A stretch of 64,000 nucleotides of DNA from Nostoc sp. CHAB 5824 (lineage in GTDB: Bacteria > Cyanobacteriota > Cyanobacteriia > Cyanobacteriales > Nostocaceae), in the NCBI RefSeq assembly GCF_020829665.1, contig NZ_JAIVFT010000009.1:244892-308891 (forward strand), read 5' to 3'. The notes beneath the pieces were generated by a model. The model saw nothing but the letters and a program-made list of their open reading frames with translations. It did not search any database and was not told the origin of the DNA. Below are positions 33,225 through 42,308 of the stretch, in pieces (within the stretch, counting starts at the first letter, position 1; each line of letters opens with the position of its first letter). The translations under genes were made by a program, and so were the position numbers.

Positions 33225-33863
33225 TTCTTTTATATAGTAAACCTTTCAAATCTCTAGCAGATGAGCCGATAGATTGGCATTAGTGAAACCACAGAGGCGA
33301 TTTTCCGAGCAAAATAGTTAAATAGCCCTTTAAATCAAGAGTTGATAAACCTTTTCACACAACTTAAATGCGAACCAAAATTTAATGTTATCAAATGTAG
33401 AGAAAGCTAAGAAAAATTTAAAAAATTGAGAAGAGAATAAAATTATTACCTGTGTAAGGTAAGCTTTTCCAGATTTAACTTGCATAACTAGGATGGGCAA
33501 GATATCCAACCCACAAAATATTAAAAATATCTAATTATGTAAATTAGATTATTTTGAGCTTAATCTACCTTGCATTTTCAAAAAAAGTTATTATTTACTA
33601 AATTCAATTAATAATTTTATTGCCAAAGTAGATAAAAGAATTCATGAAAATCATACATTTAACGTAGTTATTACTTAAAGGTATATTTAAGCAACTTTAA
33701 GCACAAGTTCGCAGATAAAAATCTGAATAAAAAAGGTATAAAGTAACAAGTGACTGTACTCGAGCCAGACAACTATTAACTTATGTAAATACTTTAAAAA
33801 GCAGTCACATTCGGTCTGAAAATGGTTTTAATTTAGACCTATGTAAATTCATTCCCAGTAATA
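33225..33863. other. AT-rich intergenic region upstream of comM fragment
   Basis: About 640 bases with no convincing gene on either strand. It must hold the leftward comM promoter (for example AT-rich boxes near 33250-33300) and the rightward promoter of the next gene. A GGATGGGCAAGATATCCAACCC hairpin at about 33491-33513 is the only clear structure. Confidence 0.5.
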
Positions 33864-34316
33864 ATGATACACCGTACCTCTCTTTTACCTATTTTCGTTT
33901 TCATCGGAATACCATTAACCGTTTTATTCGCATACTTTGGGTTGAATTATTCAGGATTATGCTTTGCTAAGATACGTTATCTAAGCGATGAAGAAAGGTT
34001 CCGAATGGTTTTTGATTATCAAAATGAGCGAACAGATTTACTTAATGTTGCACATGTAGGACGGAGCACTTACAAGTACATTAAGTATGCAAGTTTTGAT
34101 GAATATATCAAAGAAAATCCAGACTGCTGTTCTATCAATCCCGGTAGACCTTACGAGATTCGACAGTCTTCATTTTTAGATCGTATATTTGGATATGATG
34201 CTCGCGATGTCATAGTTATTAGCTTCAAAGTGCGTTATTTAGATGAAAACGGCAATCAAAGAGTACAAAAAGTACGTTTTGAAAATACTTTACAAAACTG
34301 TGGACATCCCCAGTGA
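33864..34316 (+). CDS. Hypothetical membrane-anchored protein
   Basis: 150 residues with one N-terminal membrane segment (LLPIFVFIGIPLTVLFAYFGL) and a soluble domain with several charged beta-like stretches (SDEERFRMVFDYQNERTD, VIVISFKVRYLDENG). A Cys pair in NPDCCS and a C-terminal NCG may form a disulfide outside the membrane. No family recognised; stands alone with its own AT-rich upstream region. Confidence 0.6.
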   Translation: MIHRTSLLPIFVFIGIPLTVLFAYFGLNYSGLCFAKIRYLSDEERFRMVFDYQNERTDLLNVAHVGRSTYKYIKYASFDEYIKENPDCCSINPGRPYEIRQSSFLDRIFGYDARDVIVISFKVRYLDENGNQRVQKVRFENTLQNCGHPQ

Positions 34317-34527
34317 TGATTTTCTTTATTAACAAAACAGATTTCAGTATTCAGGAGCTATACTCCAGAATCGAATTTTGTGCGACTACTGGATGAAAAA
34401 ATGGCTTTAAGCCTGCCATTGAACTGAATTTTTAGTATTCTTCAATTATTAGCGTGTTGAAATTCCACACTAATTAATTATGATTATGTATTCTTCTTAA
34501 AAAAATCAAAAATGTCGGAGAGAAATA

Positions 34528-34719
34528 ATGACACAGCTAAACATAAATGATATTACAAATTTGTATTTGTACGGGCAATTATCAACTCCTGCAAATCTTT
34601 TAAATGATAGCTTGATTCGTCCTGAAAATGTTGTTAGCAAAATTGATGTAGATGTAAAAGAGTTTATGAAAACAGGCGCTGGTAGGTTCGCTGTCGGCAG
34701 TCAGTTCGAGCTTGTATAA
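34528..34719 (+). CDS. Small hypothetical peptide
   Basis: 63 residues (MTQLNINDITNLYLYGQLS, ending FMKTGAGRFAVGSQFELV), with GGAGAG eight bases upstream, so it is probably translated. Low Cys and Gly content argues against a classical modified peptide. It converges with the devA-like gene. No family recognised. Confidence 0.5.
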   Translation: MTQLNINDITNLYLYGQLSTPANLLNDSLIRPENVVSKIDVDVKEFMKTGAGRFAVGSQFELV

Positions 34720-34753
34720 CTATTTTTCGGACTGCCACGGCATACTCACTAGC

Positions 34754-35458
34754 CTAACTGGCTGCAACAACAGCACCATCATTTACTAACTTGCCATCTT
34801 CCATGTAAACGATGCGATCGGCAATATCTAAAATGCGGTTGTCATGAGTCACCAAGAGAATGGTACAGTCCTGTTCTTTAGCTAGTTTTTGCATGAGGTT
34901 GACCACATCTCGTCCCGATTTACTGTCAAGGGCGGCGGTGGGTTCATCCGCTAAGACAATTTTAGGACGACCAACCAATGCACGAGCGATCGCTACTCTT
35001 TGTTTTTGTCCCCCTGATAAGTCATCAGGATAATAATTGAGGCGCTCTCCTAATCCTACCTCCTCCAACATTTGGGCTGACCGAATTTTCATTTCTGCTT
35101 GTGAAATATTTTTGTGCAATTCCAAGCCCATTCTGACGTTTTGCAGCGTACTCAGGCTACCGTGCAGATTGTGCGCTTGGAAAATATAACCGTTACTGCG
35201 TCGCGCCTGCGTGAGTTGTGCTGCTTTAGCGCCACAAAGTTCTTGCTCTAAAACCTGCAAACTGCCGGATTGGGCAGAACGCAAACCGCCTACCAAGGTG
35301 AGAAGTGTAGTTTTACCAGAACCCGAAGGCCCAGTCATGATAATAATTTCGCCAGCGTTAATATCCAGATTAATATCAAAGAGAACTTGCTTACGAAGTT
35401 GACCATGACCGAAGTAGTGGTCAAGATTTTTAACAGAGATTACGGGTTGACTAATCAT
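34754..35458 (-). CDS. devA: DevA-family ABC transporter ATP-binding protein
   Basis: The 234-residue ATPase has GPSGSGKTTLLTLVGG (Walker A), a Q-loop in YIFQAHNLHGS, LSGGQKQRVAIARAL (signature), IVLADEPTAALD (Walker B) and LLVTHDNRI (H-loop). It is closest in style to the MacB/DevA group. It is the last gene of a leftward devBCA operon. In heterocystous cyanobacteria DevBCA exports envelope glycolipids with TolC; several paralogues exist with other cargos, so the substrate here is open. Confidence 0.9.
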   Translation of the reverse strand: MISQPVISVKNLDHYFGHGQLRKQVLFDINLDINAGEIIIMTGPSGSGKTTLLTLVGGLRSAQSGSLQVLEQELCGAKAAQLTQARRSNGYIFQAHNLHGSLSTLQNVRMGLELHKNISQAEMKIRSAQMLEEVGLGERLNYYPDDLSGGQKQRVAIARALVGRPKIVLADEPTAALDSKSGRDVVNLMQKLAKEQDCTILLVTHDNRILDIADRIVYMEDGKLVNDGAVVAAS

Positions 35459-35533
35459 AAATAGCTCGATTACTCGTGATAATTGTTATTTGTCCTTTGC
35501 AAATGACCAATGATCAATGACAAATGACAATTT

Positions 35534-36709
35534 TTAAAACATATCTGCAGGATCAGCAGACTGTAATTTACGAGTAGCGATCGCACCAGAAATTATACAC
35601 ATAATCATAGTCAGCACTAACACTGTCATGGCTCGTGCTAAGGTCATATATACAGGTAAATTCGTAGCATTACGAGTCAGATGGTAGAGTCCTAAGGGCA
35701 CAATTGCTCCTGGGATAAAGCCCAATACTGCTAAAATTACTGCCTCTTCAAACACTACAGTTAGTAGGTAAAGATTGTTATAACCCATCGCTTTGAAGGT
35801 GGCATATTCCTTGATATGGGCATTCACATCAGTAGAAAGAACTTGATAGACGATAATCACCCCTACCAAAAACCCCATCGTTACACCGAGGCTGAAAATA
35901 AACCCGATGGCGGTGTTTTTCTGCCAATAGTCCCTCTCAAAGGCGATAAATTCATCGTGGGTCAAAACTTTGACATCGTTACCTAAATATGATTTCAAGT
36001 TTTTTGCTACTTGCTCTGGATCGTGGCCTGGTTCTAGCTGAATCAAACCTAAACTTACACTACTTGCTTGCTGTCTGGGAAATAATCGCAAAAAGTTTTG
36101 ATCGCTGGTAATCAAGCTACCATCTGCAATAAAAGAAGCTCCAACCTTAAATAAGCCATTAATACTAATTGTGCGCCTTTCTATTTCGGTTGTGACAGGT
36201 TTACCCTGTTCAATTTGAGCGATCGCCTCTGTATAATCTCCTCTAGAAGCGCTGTCGAATAAGACGGTATCTGGTAACTTAATCACGTCCAAATTGCGGT
36301 TAACTTCTGGTAAGTCAAAAAGTTGCTTGTCAGGATTGAACCCTATAACTAATACTGCTGTTTCCTGGCGCGTTTGGGGATTTTTCCAATCGATAAAGTT
36401 GAGATACATTGCTTCGGCTGACTTCACCCCCGGCGTATCCATTGCCTGGTACAGTCGCCGCCGAGGAAATGTAGACATATTTGCCAGGTTACGAGCTTGG
36501 GGACTCACTAACATGATGTCTCCCTGCATACTGGCATGTAGCCTGGTGTTACTGTCAAATAGGGCATTCTGAAACCCTAGCTGCATGAACATGAGAACAT
36601 CGGCAAAAGCAATGCCTGACAATGCCACCAAAAAACGCCCTTTTTCATGACTCAATTGCAGCCATCCTAAAGGTGTTCGCCGCCGCAGTTGCTGGATAAA
36701 TCCAATCAC
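35534..36709 (-). CDS. devC: DevC-family ABC transporter permease
   Basis: 391 residues with the MacB-like layout: an N-terminal membrane helix (LVALSGIAFADVLMFMQLGF), a large periplasmic domain (about 45-270), and three C-terminal helices (IFSLGVTMGFLVGVIIVY, VILAVLGFIPGAIVPLGLY, TVLVLTMIMCIISGAI). The C-terminus RKLQSADPADMF is typical of DevC. It overlaps devB by four bases, and the start agrees with that overlap. Confidence 0.9.
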   Translation of the reverse strand: MIGFIQQLRRRTPLGWLQLSHEKGRFLVALSGIAFADVLMFMQLGFQNALFDSNTRLHASMQGDIMLVSPQARNLANMSTFPRRRLYQAMDTPGVKSAEAMYLNFIDWKNPQTRQETAVLVIGFNPDKQLFDLPEVNRNLDVIKLPDTVLFDSASRGDYTEAIAQIEQGKPVTTEIERRTISINGLFKVGASFIADGSLITSDQNFLRLFPRQQASSVSLGLIQLEPGHDPEQVAKNLKSYLGNDVKVLTHDEFIAFERDYWQKNTAIGFIFSLGVTMGFLVGVIIVYQVLSTDVNAHIKEYATFKAMGYNNLYLLTVVFEEAVILAVLGFIPGAIVPLGLYHLTRNATNLPVYMTLARAMTVLVLTMIMCIISGAIATRKLQSADPADMF

Positions 36710-38022
36710 AGTTCAATCACCGCCTTGACTTGCAGATTAGTTAAGCTACTAGCTTCTAGGCTGGATAGCCGATTCAGCTGCACATGCACTTCCACTACTC
36801 TGGCATCAATATTGCTAGAGGGGTCGGCATTGATGACATTCTGCCGCTTTATCTGCATACCAATCCAATCTACTCTTCCCTCTAATTCATTAGGTAGGGA
36901 ATCGCTACTGATCCGCACGCGTTGCCCCGGACGCACTTTCTTGATATCACTTTGGTAAACTTCTGCTACTGTATACATTTGGTCGGTTTGACCTAAATCC
37001 ACAATTCCTTCATTACCGACGGTTTCTCCCGATCGCGTATTAATCTCCAAAATTCGCCCAGGTTTAGGAGCTAGAATGTATGCCTGCGCCAGTTCTGCTT
37101 TAATTTTCTCGGCGGTAGCTTGAGCGCTGTCTATTTCTGCTTGTGCGGTTGCTACATCTGTTGGACGCACTTCAGCGGTTTGGGTGAGCGTGGCTTTTGC
37201 CTCATTAATTTGCTCTTGCAGGGTGGCTAGAGTTTTGTTTCGGTTGGCTTTTGCCTCATTAATTTGCTGTTCTAGGGTGGCGATAGTTGTTCTCTGGCTA
37301 GCTTGACTTTCTAGCAACTGCTGAGTGGAAGTTTCTGCACTCAAGCGTCTCCTATCAACTTCCTGGCTGGAAATTGCTCCTTGTTGGTATAAAGTCTCGT
37401 AGCGTTGGGCGTCAGCTTGGGCATTAGCTTTCTCAGCTGTTAAACGAGCCACTGTTGCTTTTAACTGCTGTTTTTGACCTTCTAATTCCGCTTCTAGGCG
37501 ATTAATTGTGGCTTGCTGAGTTTTGATATCTCCCTCTAATTCAGCTTGTAGACGGCTCACAGTGGCTTGCCGCGCCCCAATTTCTCCCTGTTTGGCTCCC
37601 GCTTTTACTTGGGCAAAACGGAATTTGGCTACTTGGACTTGTTTTTGTGCTTCACGCAAACTTCCTTGTAGGCGATCGCTACTGTCCATAACCGCAATTA
37701 CCTGCCCAAATCTTACTTTATCCCCCTCTTTAACCAACATTTGTTTAACGCGATTCCCTTCATTCGAGGTAGGCGCAGAAAGTTTTATTACCTCTCCTTT
37801 TGGTTCCAAACGTCCCAATGCTGTTACTGTTTTTACCACTGCCTTGGGTGGTGCTGATGTTTCTTGCGGCTTATTAGCTGTACCCTGAAACTTTTGTATC
37901 GTATAAACACTTAATACACCTAGCATAAAAGATGCCAACATTGCTAACAAAACAGGCAATCTGAAGATATTTTGGGAAGACCGGGATTCATCTAGCTTTA
38001 AGTTTTGCTCCATAGCACCCAT
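36706..38022 (-). CDS. devB: DevB-family membrane fusion protein
   Basis: 438 residues: N-terminal membrane anchor (LPVLLAMLASFMLGVLSVYT), a lipoyl-type half motif (VTALGRLEPKGEVIKLSAP, VKEGDKVRFGQVIAVMD), a long coiled-coil hairpin (about 120-310, rich in QATINRLEAELEGQ-like heptads) and the second lipoyl/barrel part (AYILAPKPGRILEINTRSGE, VYQSDIKKVRPGQRVRI). This is the standard adaptor of DevBCA-TolC exporters. It is first in the operon and faces operator-like sites. Confidence 0.92.
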   Translation of the reverse strand: MGAMEQNLKLDESRSSQNIFRLPVLLAMLASFMLGVLSVYTIQKFQGTANKPQETSAPPKAVVKTVTALGRLEPKGEVIKLSAPTSNEGNRVKQMLVKEGDKVRFGQVIAVMDSSDRLQGSLREAQKQVQVAKFRFAQVKAGAKQGEIGARQATVSRLQAELEGDIKTQQATINRLEAELEGQKQQLKATVARLTAEKANAQADAQRYETLYQQGAISSQEVDRRRLSAETSTQQLLESQASQRTTIATLEQQINEAKANRNKTLATLQEQINEAKATLTQTAEVRPTDVATAQAEIDSAQATAEKIKAELAQAYILAPKPGRILEINTRSGETVGNEGIVDLGQTDQMYTVAEVYQSDIKKVRPGQRVRISSDSLPNELEGRVDWIGMQIKRQNVINADPSSNIDARVVEVHVQLNRLSSLEASSLTNLQVKAVIEL

Positions 38023-38040
38023 CTTAACTAGCGGACGATA

Positions 38041-38089
38041 AAACTAAACCGTCTAGTTCTAGAATGCTAAACTGAACGGAGTAGTTTAG
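38041..38089. promoter_or_regulatory. Paired TetR-type operator sites upstream of devB
   Basis: Two inverted sites follow the pattern AACT-RR-ACGG-NN-TAGTTT: one at 38041-38058 (read on the minus strand) and one at 38070-38087, the latter within 7-bp arms CTAAACT/AGTTTAG (38067-38089). They lie 19-67 bases upstream of devB and about 390 bases from the divergent TetR gene, its likely binder. Confidence 0.6.
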
Positions 38090-38474
38090 TCAATATCGCG
38101 TAGGTGACAACTTTACACACTAACCCGAAACGCGTATAGTGGTAGCTCTCTTAATTTATTAAGAGGCTCTGTCATTAGCCTCAGTAACTCGTTATGCCAG
38201 AGTTAAGCTATTACGCTTTTAAATTACACAGTTACTTCTTAAGTTCGTTGACTGCTGACGGTTAACTCTCAACTCTCAACAGTCAACAGCCAACACGAAA
38301 AGATGTGCAAGTTAAATGCGCGACAGCTTATTCTGTTTTCTCCGACTCAAAGTAACTTCTCTGTAAATAAGCTAGAGGATGTAGAAACCTCTAGTTCAAG
38401 CTTCGCGTAGCTTCTTTACGAGACGCTACGTAGAGGTAGTTCATAATGGTTCCACAGCACAGGATGATTAGAAA

Positions 38475-39092
38475 ATGACCCACGTAAAAATTAACGAAGT
38501 TGAGCGGGAGGGTTCAAGCGATAAAGTCGAAAAAATTTTGCAAGGGGCAATGCAAGAGTTTTTGGCACATGGCTATGCTGGCGCAAGCATGGATAGGATA
38601 GCGGTAGCAGCAGGTGTTTCTAAAGCGACAGTTTACAGCCACTTTCAAGATAAAGAAGGACTTTTTAAAGCATTGGTGGAGCAACTGGCACGAAAGCGAT
38701 TTGAGTCAGTTTTTGGCACACAACCTCTTGAGGGAGAACCCCATATCGTTTTGCGGCAGTTGTTAACAAAAGCATTGACACAGATGCTTAATGACAAGGA
38801 ATTTCAAGGATTTCAGCGAGTACTGATTGGAGAGTCTGCTCGTTTTCCTGAGTTATCTCAAGTTTTCCTCAGTTGTATCGCTAAACCGGGGAGCGAGATT
38901 ATCAGTCAATACCTGGTTTCTCGCACTGAACTCAATATTCCTGATCCACAGGCAATGGTATGGATTTTGATGGGGTCAATAGTGCATTTAGTGATTGCTC
39001 AGGAGATTATGCACGGCAAAAATATTTTACCAATGGAAAGCGATCGCCTGATTGATGCCTTGATACACTTGATCACTAACTGCGTCGATTGA
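38475..39092 (+). CDS. TetR/AcrR-family transcriptional regulator
   Basis: 205 residues. The N-terminal domain reads ILQGAMQEFLAHGYAGASMD, RIAVAAGVSKATVYSHFQDK and EGLFKALVEQL, the TetR helix-turn-helix with the conserved T-x-Y-x-H/Y-F. The C-terminal ligand-binding domain is helical (FQRVLIGESARFPEL, then SIVHLVIAQEIMHG). It is divergent from devBCA and probably represses it through the sites at 38041-38089, derepressing on a ligand, as AcrR does for efflux genes. The upstream region also holds a short host repeat (38400-38432). Confidence 0.88.
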   Translation: MTHVKINEVEREGSSDKVEKILQGAMQEFLAHGYAGASMDRIAVAAGVSKATVYSHFQDKEGLFKALVEQLARKRFESVFGTQPLEGEPHIVLRQLLTKALTQMLNDKEFQGFQRVLIGESARFPELSQVFLSCIAKPGSEIISQYLVSRTELNIPDPQAMVWILMGSIVHLVIAQEIMHGKNILPMESDRLIDALIHLITNCVD

Positions 39093-39581
39093 TTGGCTAT
39101 TTCCCGCTGCTTGTTCGGTCGGAAGGTCAAATATCACCTTGATTGAGATCAGTTCGCCAAATTACCATAATAATAAAAGAACCCCTCCCCGCCTGCGGGG
39201 CTACGGTGTACACATATCAAAGCACAGCTTTGGCGGAGTGGGATCTTATCCGAACCGTATTGGGAGTGGGGTTCTCCGGGTTTAATTAAGTAATCAAACA
39301 GACATAATATAACTCAATGCTGGAATATTTGGCCCGGATTTCTCACTTGTGAGAAATCCGGGCGTGGCATACAATAAACAAAGGATACCTTTAATTAGTA
39401 TGGGTTACAAAAGCTTACTTGGCGTGAGAACCTTGAAAAGGTTGGCATCAACTAATTATTAAAAACTGCTGGCCAATATCTCTTCAAAATTGGCTAACCT
39501 CCCGTAGTTATACTTATAGGTCTTCGGATGGCATAGCTTAACAATATCAATAATAGCTAATAAACAAACTTTAACAAAAAT
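39093..39581. other. Repeat-containing intergenic region
   Basis: No gene seen. A perfect palindrome at 39332-39363 has 15-bp arms (GCCCGGATTTCTCAC) separated by TT. Another stretch (CCCCGCCTGCGGGG near 39187) and the phrase TTATCCGAACCGTAT (39248), which recurs in altered form at 40738, look like remnants of host repeat families. Confidence 0.5.
39332..39363. repeat. Perfect 15-bp-arm palindrome
   Basis: Arms GCCCGGATTTCTCAC and GTGAGAAATCCGGGC with a 2-base centre. There is no poly-T tract after it on either strand, so it is not an intrinsic terminator; cruciform or repeat-element use is possible. Confidence 0.8.
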
Positions 39582-40289
39582 ATGGCTACTGAAAACATTC
39601 TGCTCGCTGCTCTGCCCCCTGATCTGTACAAGCAGATAGAAAACAAAATGAAGCAGGTTGAGCTTTCAAACGGCGAGATACTCAACCAACCCGGCGAAAC
39701 CATCGAAGAAGTCTACTTCCCTCTCACCTGCCTAATCTCAGTCACCATCACGATGATGGATGGCAGTACGGTTGAAGCTGGAGTGGTCGGAAGCCGTGAG
39801 ATGGTGGGGATTAACGCCTTCATGGGTGGTCAGGAGACAACGCAGACCCAGTACATCATTCAGGTTCCTGGCAACGCCATAAAAATGAAGGCACATCTGC
39901 TGCTCCATGAGTTTGACACCAATAAGTCGCTGCGGGACGTGATGCTCAAATACACACAGGCTTATATCGCGCAAATCTCGCAGAATGTTGCCTGCAACCG
40001 CACTCATAGTATAGAAAAACGCATGGCCCGTTGGTTGCTTGAGTCCAGTGACCGTCTTTACTCCGATGAACTGATCCTGTCGCATGAATTCATCTCCCAT
40101 ATGCTGGGCGTGCGCCGTTCTGGCGTCACCGAAACCGCTCACCAACTGGAAAAGAAAGGTCTCATCCAATGCAGCCGAAAGAAAATCAAAATCATTGATC
40201 GGCAGGGACTAGAAGAAACTTCCTGCGAGTGTTATGGGGTAATCAAAGAGGAATACGATCGCTTGCTAAACTTTAAGCTAAAGAGATAA
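39582..40289 (+). CDS. Crp/Fnr-family transcriptional regulator
   Basis: 235 residues. An N-terminal cyclic-nucleotide-binding-like beta barrel (LSNGEILNQPGETIEEVYFPL, VEAGVVGSREMVGINAFMG) lacks the canonical phosphate-binding Arg-Ser pair of cAMP-binding Crp. A dimer helix (LRDVMLKYTQAYIAQISQ) and a winged helix (LILSHEFISHMLGVRRSGVTETAHQLEKKG) follow. This matches the group of Crp-like proteins common in cyanobacteria and proteobacteria with unknown ligand. Stands alone, with its own 5' region. Confidence 0.88.
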   Translation: MATENILLAALPPDLYKQIENKMKQVELSNGEILNQPGETIEEVYFPLTCLISVTITMMDGSTVEAGVVGSREMVGINAFMGGQETTQTQYIIQVPGNAIKMKAHLLLHEFDTNKSLRDVMLKYTQAYIAQISQNVACNRTHSIEKRMARWLLESSDRLYSDELILSHEFISHMLGVRRSGVTETAHQLEKKGLIQCSRKKIKIIDRQGLEETSCECYGVIKEEYDRLLNFKLKR

Positions 40290-41116
40290 CGGATAAAGCT
40301 CTTTTGACCCTTCTAGCGCTAATTGAGGCTGTTGGCAGACGTGAGCCATGTCTGGCACTATCCAGCGCAAGCCTGTTAACTTGCCTTTAACGTCTCGCAT
40401 AGGAGCTACTCGCATTGGCTCCCAAATTTCTTATAACTTTGGGATTGCCTACATTTAAGTATTGTTTAAAGATTAAAACACTCAGTCGCTCCTAGTCAGT
40501 ACGATTTCGTACAATATTATGAAAGTTTGCTGCAAGAGTTGCGACGAGTTCTTATCCCCTGGCTTTGCAAAACCGGAAGTTAAGAGGTTGCTCTTGCCTA
40601 TAACCCTTATAAATAAAGCTTTTCGACAAGTCTAGGATTTCCCTTTCTTACTCAATTTTCTTAAAAGCGTCCCTAACCCAATAGGGTTCAGTTAAGGAAA
40701 TTTATTCGTTGAGGGAGGCAGGGGGAGAGAAAAAAGGCTTATCTGAACCGTATCGACCCCTAAGTATAGATAAAATACTCATCTCGGTGAAAAAAGGCTT
40801 TGAGGTTATTTCAACAACTATGGTGTAATCCTAACACTTGTGCTTTGTATCCCTTATTGCTAGCAAACTTAACATTAAACCATACTTTATCTGCCTTCAC
40901 TTATTCACCAGATGGAAGAATAGATTTAGTAAAACTAGTAATTTTTTTTTATACAACATTAAGCACGATCGCTTCTCTAGTTTATTCACAGACTAAAGGG
41001 TTTTTAATAACTCAAAGGAATTATGAAGAATGACTCTAAGAGCTTGTTTTGCAATAATTGTTCCATCTAATAATACGGATTTTTACCCAACCCTATACAA
41101 AAGGTCTAGAAATTAA
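40290..41116. other. Intergenic region with GTA-N8-TAC palindrome
   Basis: No convincing gene in 830 bases. GTACGATTTCGTAC at 40499-40512 fits the NtcA consensus GTA-N8-TAC; on the minus strand a TAATCT box follows 23 bases away, the spacing of NtcA-activated promoters. A frame at 40800-41033 encodes a possible two-helix membrane peptide from a TTG start but lacks a ribosome binding site. Confidence 0.4.
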
Positions 41117-41266
41117 ATGGATGATTTAAAACAATTAGACAAGTATGCCTTTCAAGTCTTAACGATGGTCAGGGAGGGGTATTCTAGTCGCCAGATTGCC
41201 CAGCAGTTTCATCTAAGTTATAAGACAGTAAAGGATATTGTGGAACATTTTTCTCACTGGCGATAA
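41117..41266 (+). CDS. Mini helix-turn-helix (LuxR/GerE-like) protein
   Basis: A 49-residue reading frame: MDDLKQLDKYAFQVLTMVRE, then GYSSRQIAQQFHLSYKTVKDI and VEHFSHWR. The pattern GYSSRQIAxxxxLSYKTVKDIVxH is the LuxR/GerE DNA-binding helix-turn-helix, with almost nothing else. It resembles stand-alone DNA-binding domains that act as small regulators or antagonists. A minus-strand terminator lies just downstream. Below the usual length cut-off for gene callers. Confidence 0.6.
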   Translation: MDDLKQLDKYAFQVLTMVREGYSSRQIAQQFHLSYKTVKDIVEHFSHWR

Positions 41267-41342
41267 AATGAAGAGAATTTTCAATCCCCCGGTACCTCTG
41301 TTATACGTAAAACTCTCTTGCTTTGAATTTAAGAATAAATCC

Positions 41343-41371
41343 AAAAGCCGCACCTTTAAATGTGCGGCTTT
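41343..41371 (-). terminator. Intrinsic terminator for the IF-3-like gene
   Basis: Arms AAAGCCGCAC and GTGCGGCTTT (10 bp) around an 8-base loop, followed leftward by TTTT on the minus strand. It lies about 210 bases downstream of the infC-like stop. Confidence 0.6.
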
Positions 41372-41582
41372 GAGTTCCACAGAGATGGGGTTGGCTCTAT
41401 CAATATTTGTAGAAAACATCTGGGATGTTTCGACGACTTAATGCACAGTGAAAAAATCCCCTTGCTGTCTTCAGTGGAGAGAATCTCAATGTTTTTTCCA
41501 TAGAAGCTACAGTTTTGCCTCCAACTTTTGTCGTTCCTTACAAGCTGCCACAAATACTATCGTCCAGCCATTGCAAGATTAA

Positions 41583-42074
41583 CTAGGCAGGAATGACTTG
41601 AACAATTAATGAGCGTTTATCCAGCGACTGGATTTTACCTACTTTACTGAGATCATTTGCAATTCGGTCTAGCAAATCTCCCGCTTGGTCACGATATTGA
41701 TGTTCTCGGCCTCGTAAACGAATGGCAAACTTCACTGAATCGCCTTTACTCAACCACCCAACTGCTTTTTCGATACGTAAGTTGTAATCAGCCACACCCA
41801 CGTTTAGACCGAACCGAACTTCCTTTACCGTGGGTCTAGCACTCTGGCTCTGACGTTTTTTCTTTTGATACTGAAGCTTGCCATAGTTAAGAATCTTGGC
41901 GATAGGAGCCTCTTTGCCTTGAGAGACTACAACCAAGTCAAGCTCTAAGCTCTCGGCTAGCTGTAGCGCCTCATTGGTGTCGATCAGACCACGATTATTA
42001 TTCTCATGGTCAATCAAGAAGACATGAGGTGACTTGATTTGTGAATTAATCAGTTGCTTTTGGATTGCGATAAT
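41583..42074 (-). CDS. infC: Translation initiation factor IF-3 paralogue with probable AUU start
   Basis: The family homology starts upstream of any ATG or TTG: QLINSQIKSPHVFLIDHEN matches the IF-3 N-terminal region. The frame reaches back to an ATT at 42074 that has GGAG six bases upstream; AUU is the classic infC start, used for autoregulation. The 163-residue product has the N-domain (EALQLAESLELDLVVVSQG, ILNYGKLQYQKKKRQ linker) and the C-domain (VKEVRFGLNVGVADYNLRI, GDSVKFAIRLRGREHQ). It is more divergent than the main cyanobacterial IF-3, so it is probably a second, specialised copy. Divergent from an RNA helicase gene. Confidence 0.85.
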   Translation of the reverse strand: MIAIQKQLINSQIKSPHVFLIDHENNNRGLIDTNEALQLAESLELDLVVVSQGKEAPIAKILNYGKLQYQKKKRQSQSARPTVKEVRFGLNVGVADYNLRIEKAVGWLSKGDSVKFAIRLRGREHQYRDQAGDLLDRIANDLSKVGKIQSLDKRSLIVQVIPA

Positions 42075-42308
42075 GAATTTCTCCTAATTGTTCAACATTT
42101 TACTTTCCAAGTAATGCTAATTTAACACAACACTGAATCAGAGCAACTTTAACGACACAATGAGCTGGAATCTGTTAAAATGTTTAGTTGCGGCACTCGC
42201 TCTTCAGTCTTTGCGCTACTGCCCATTAAGCCTTTCAATGATTTTTTATCCGTCCGCCTAAGACTGACGCCGCCATTGGCGACAGGCCGATGTTATTTTT
42301 GGAGTTTT

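Noticed and set aside
39332..39363. Terminator of the TetR gene
   Set aside because: Perfect palindrome but no T tract on either strand and 240 bases from the gene end.
40800..41033. Small membrane protein gene
   Set aside because: TTG start without ribosome binding site, low-complexity hydrophobic content and no neighbours in operon; kept only as a note.
42180..42308. 43-residue N-terminal extension of the RNA helicase
   Set aside because: The family start (SFSTLGLS) has its own GGAG and ATG at 42309; the extension is unrelated sequence.
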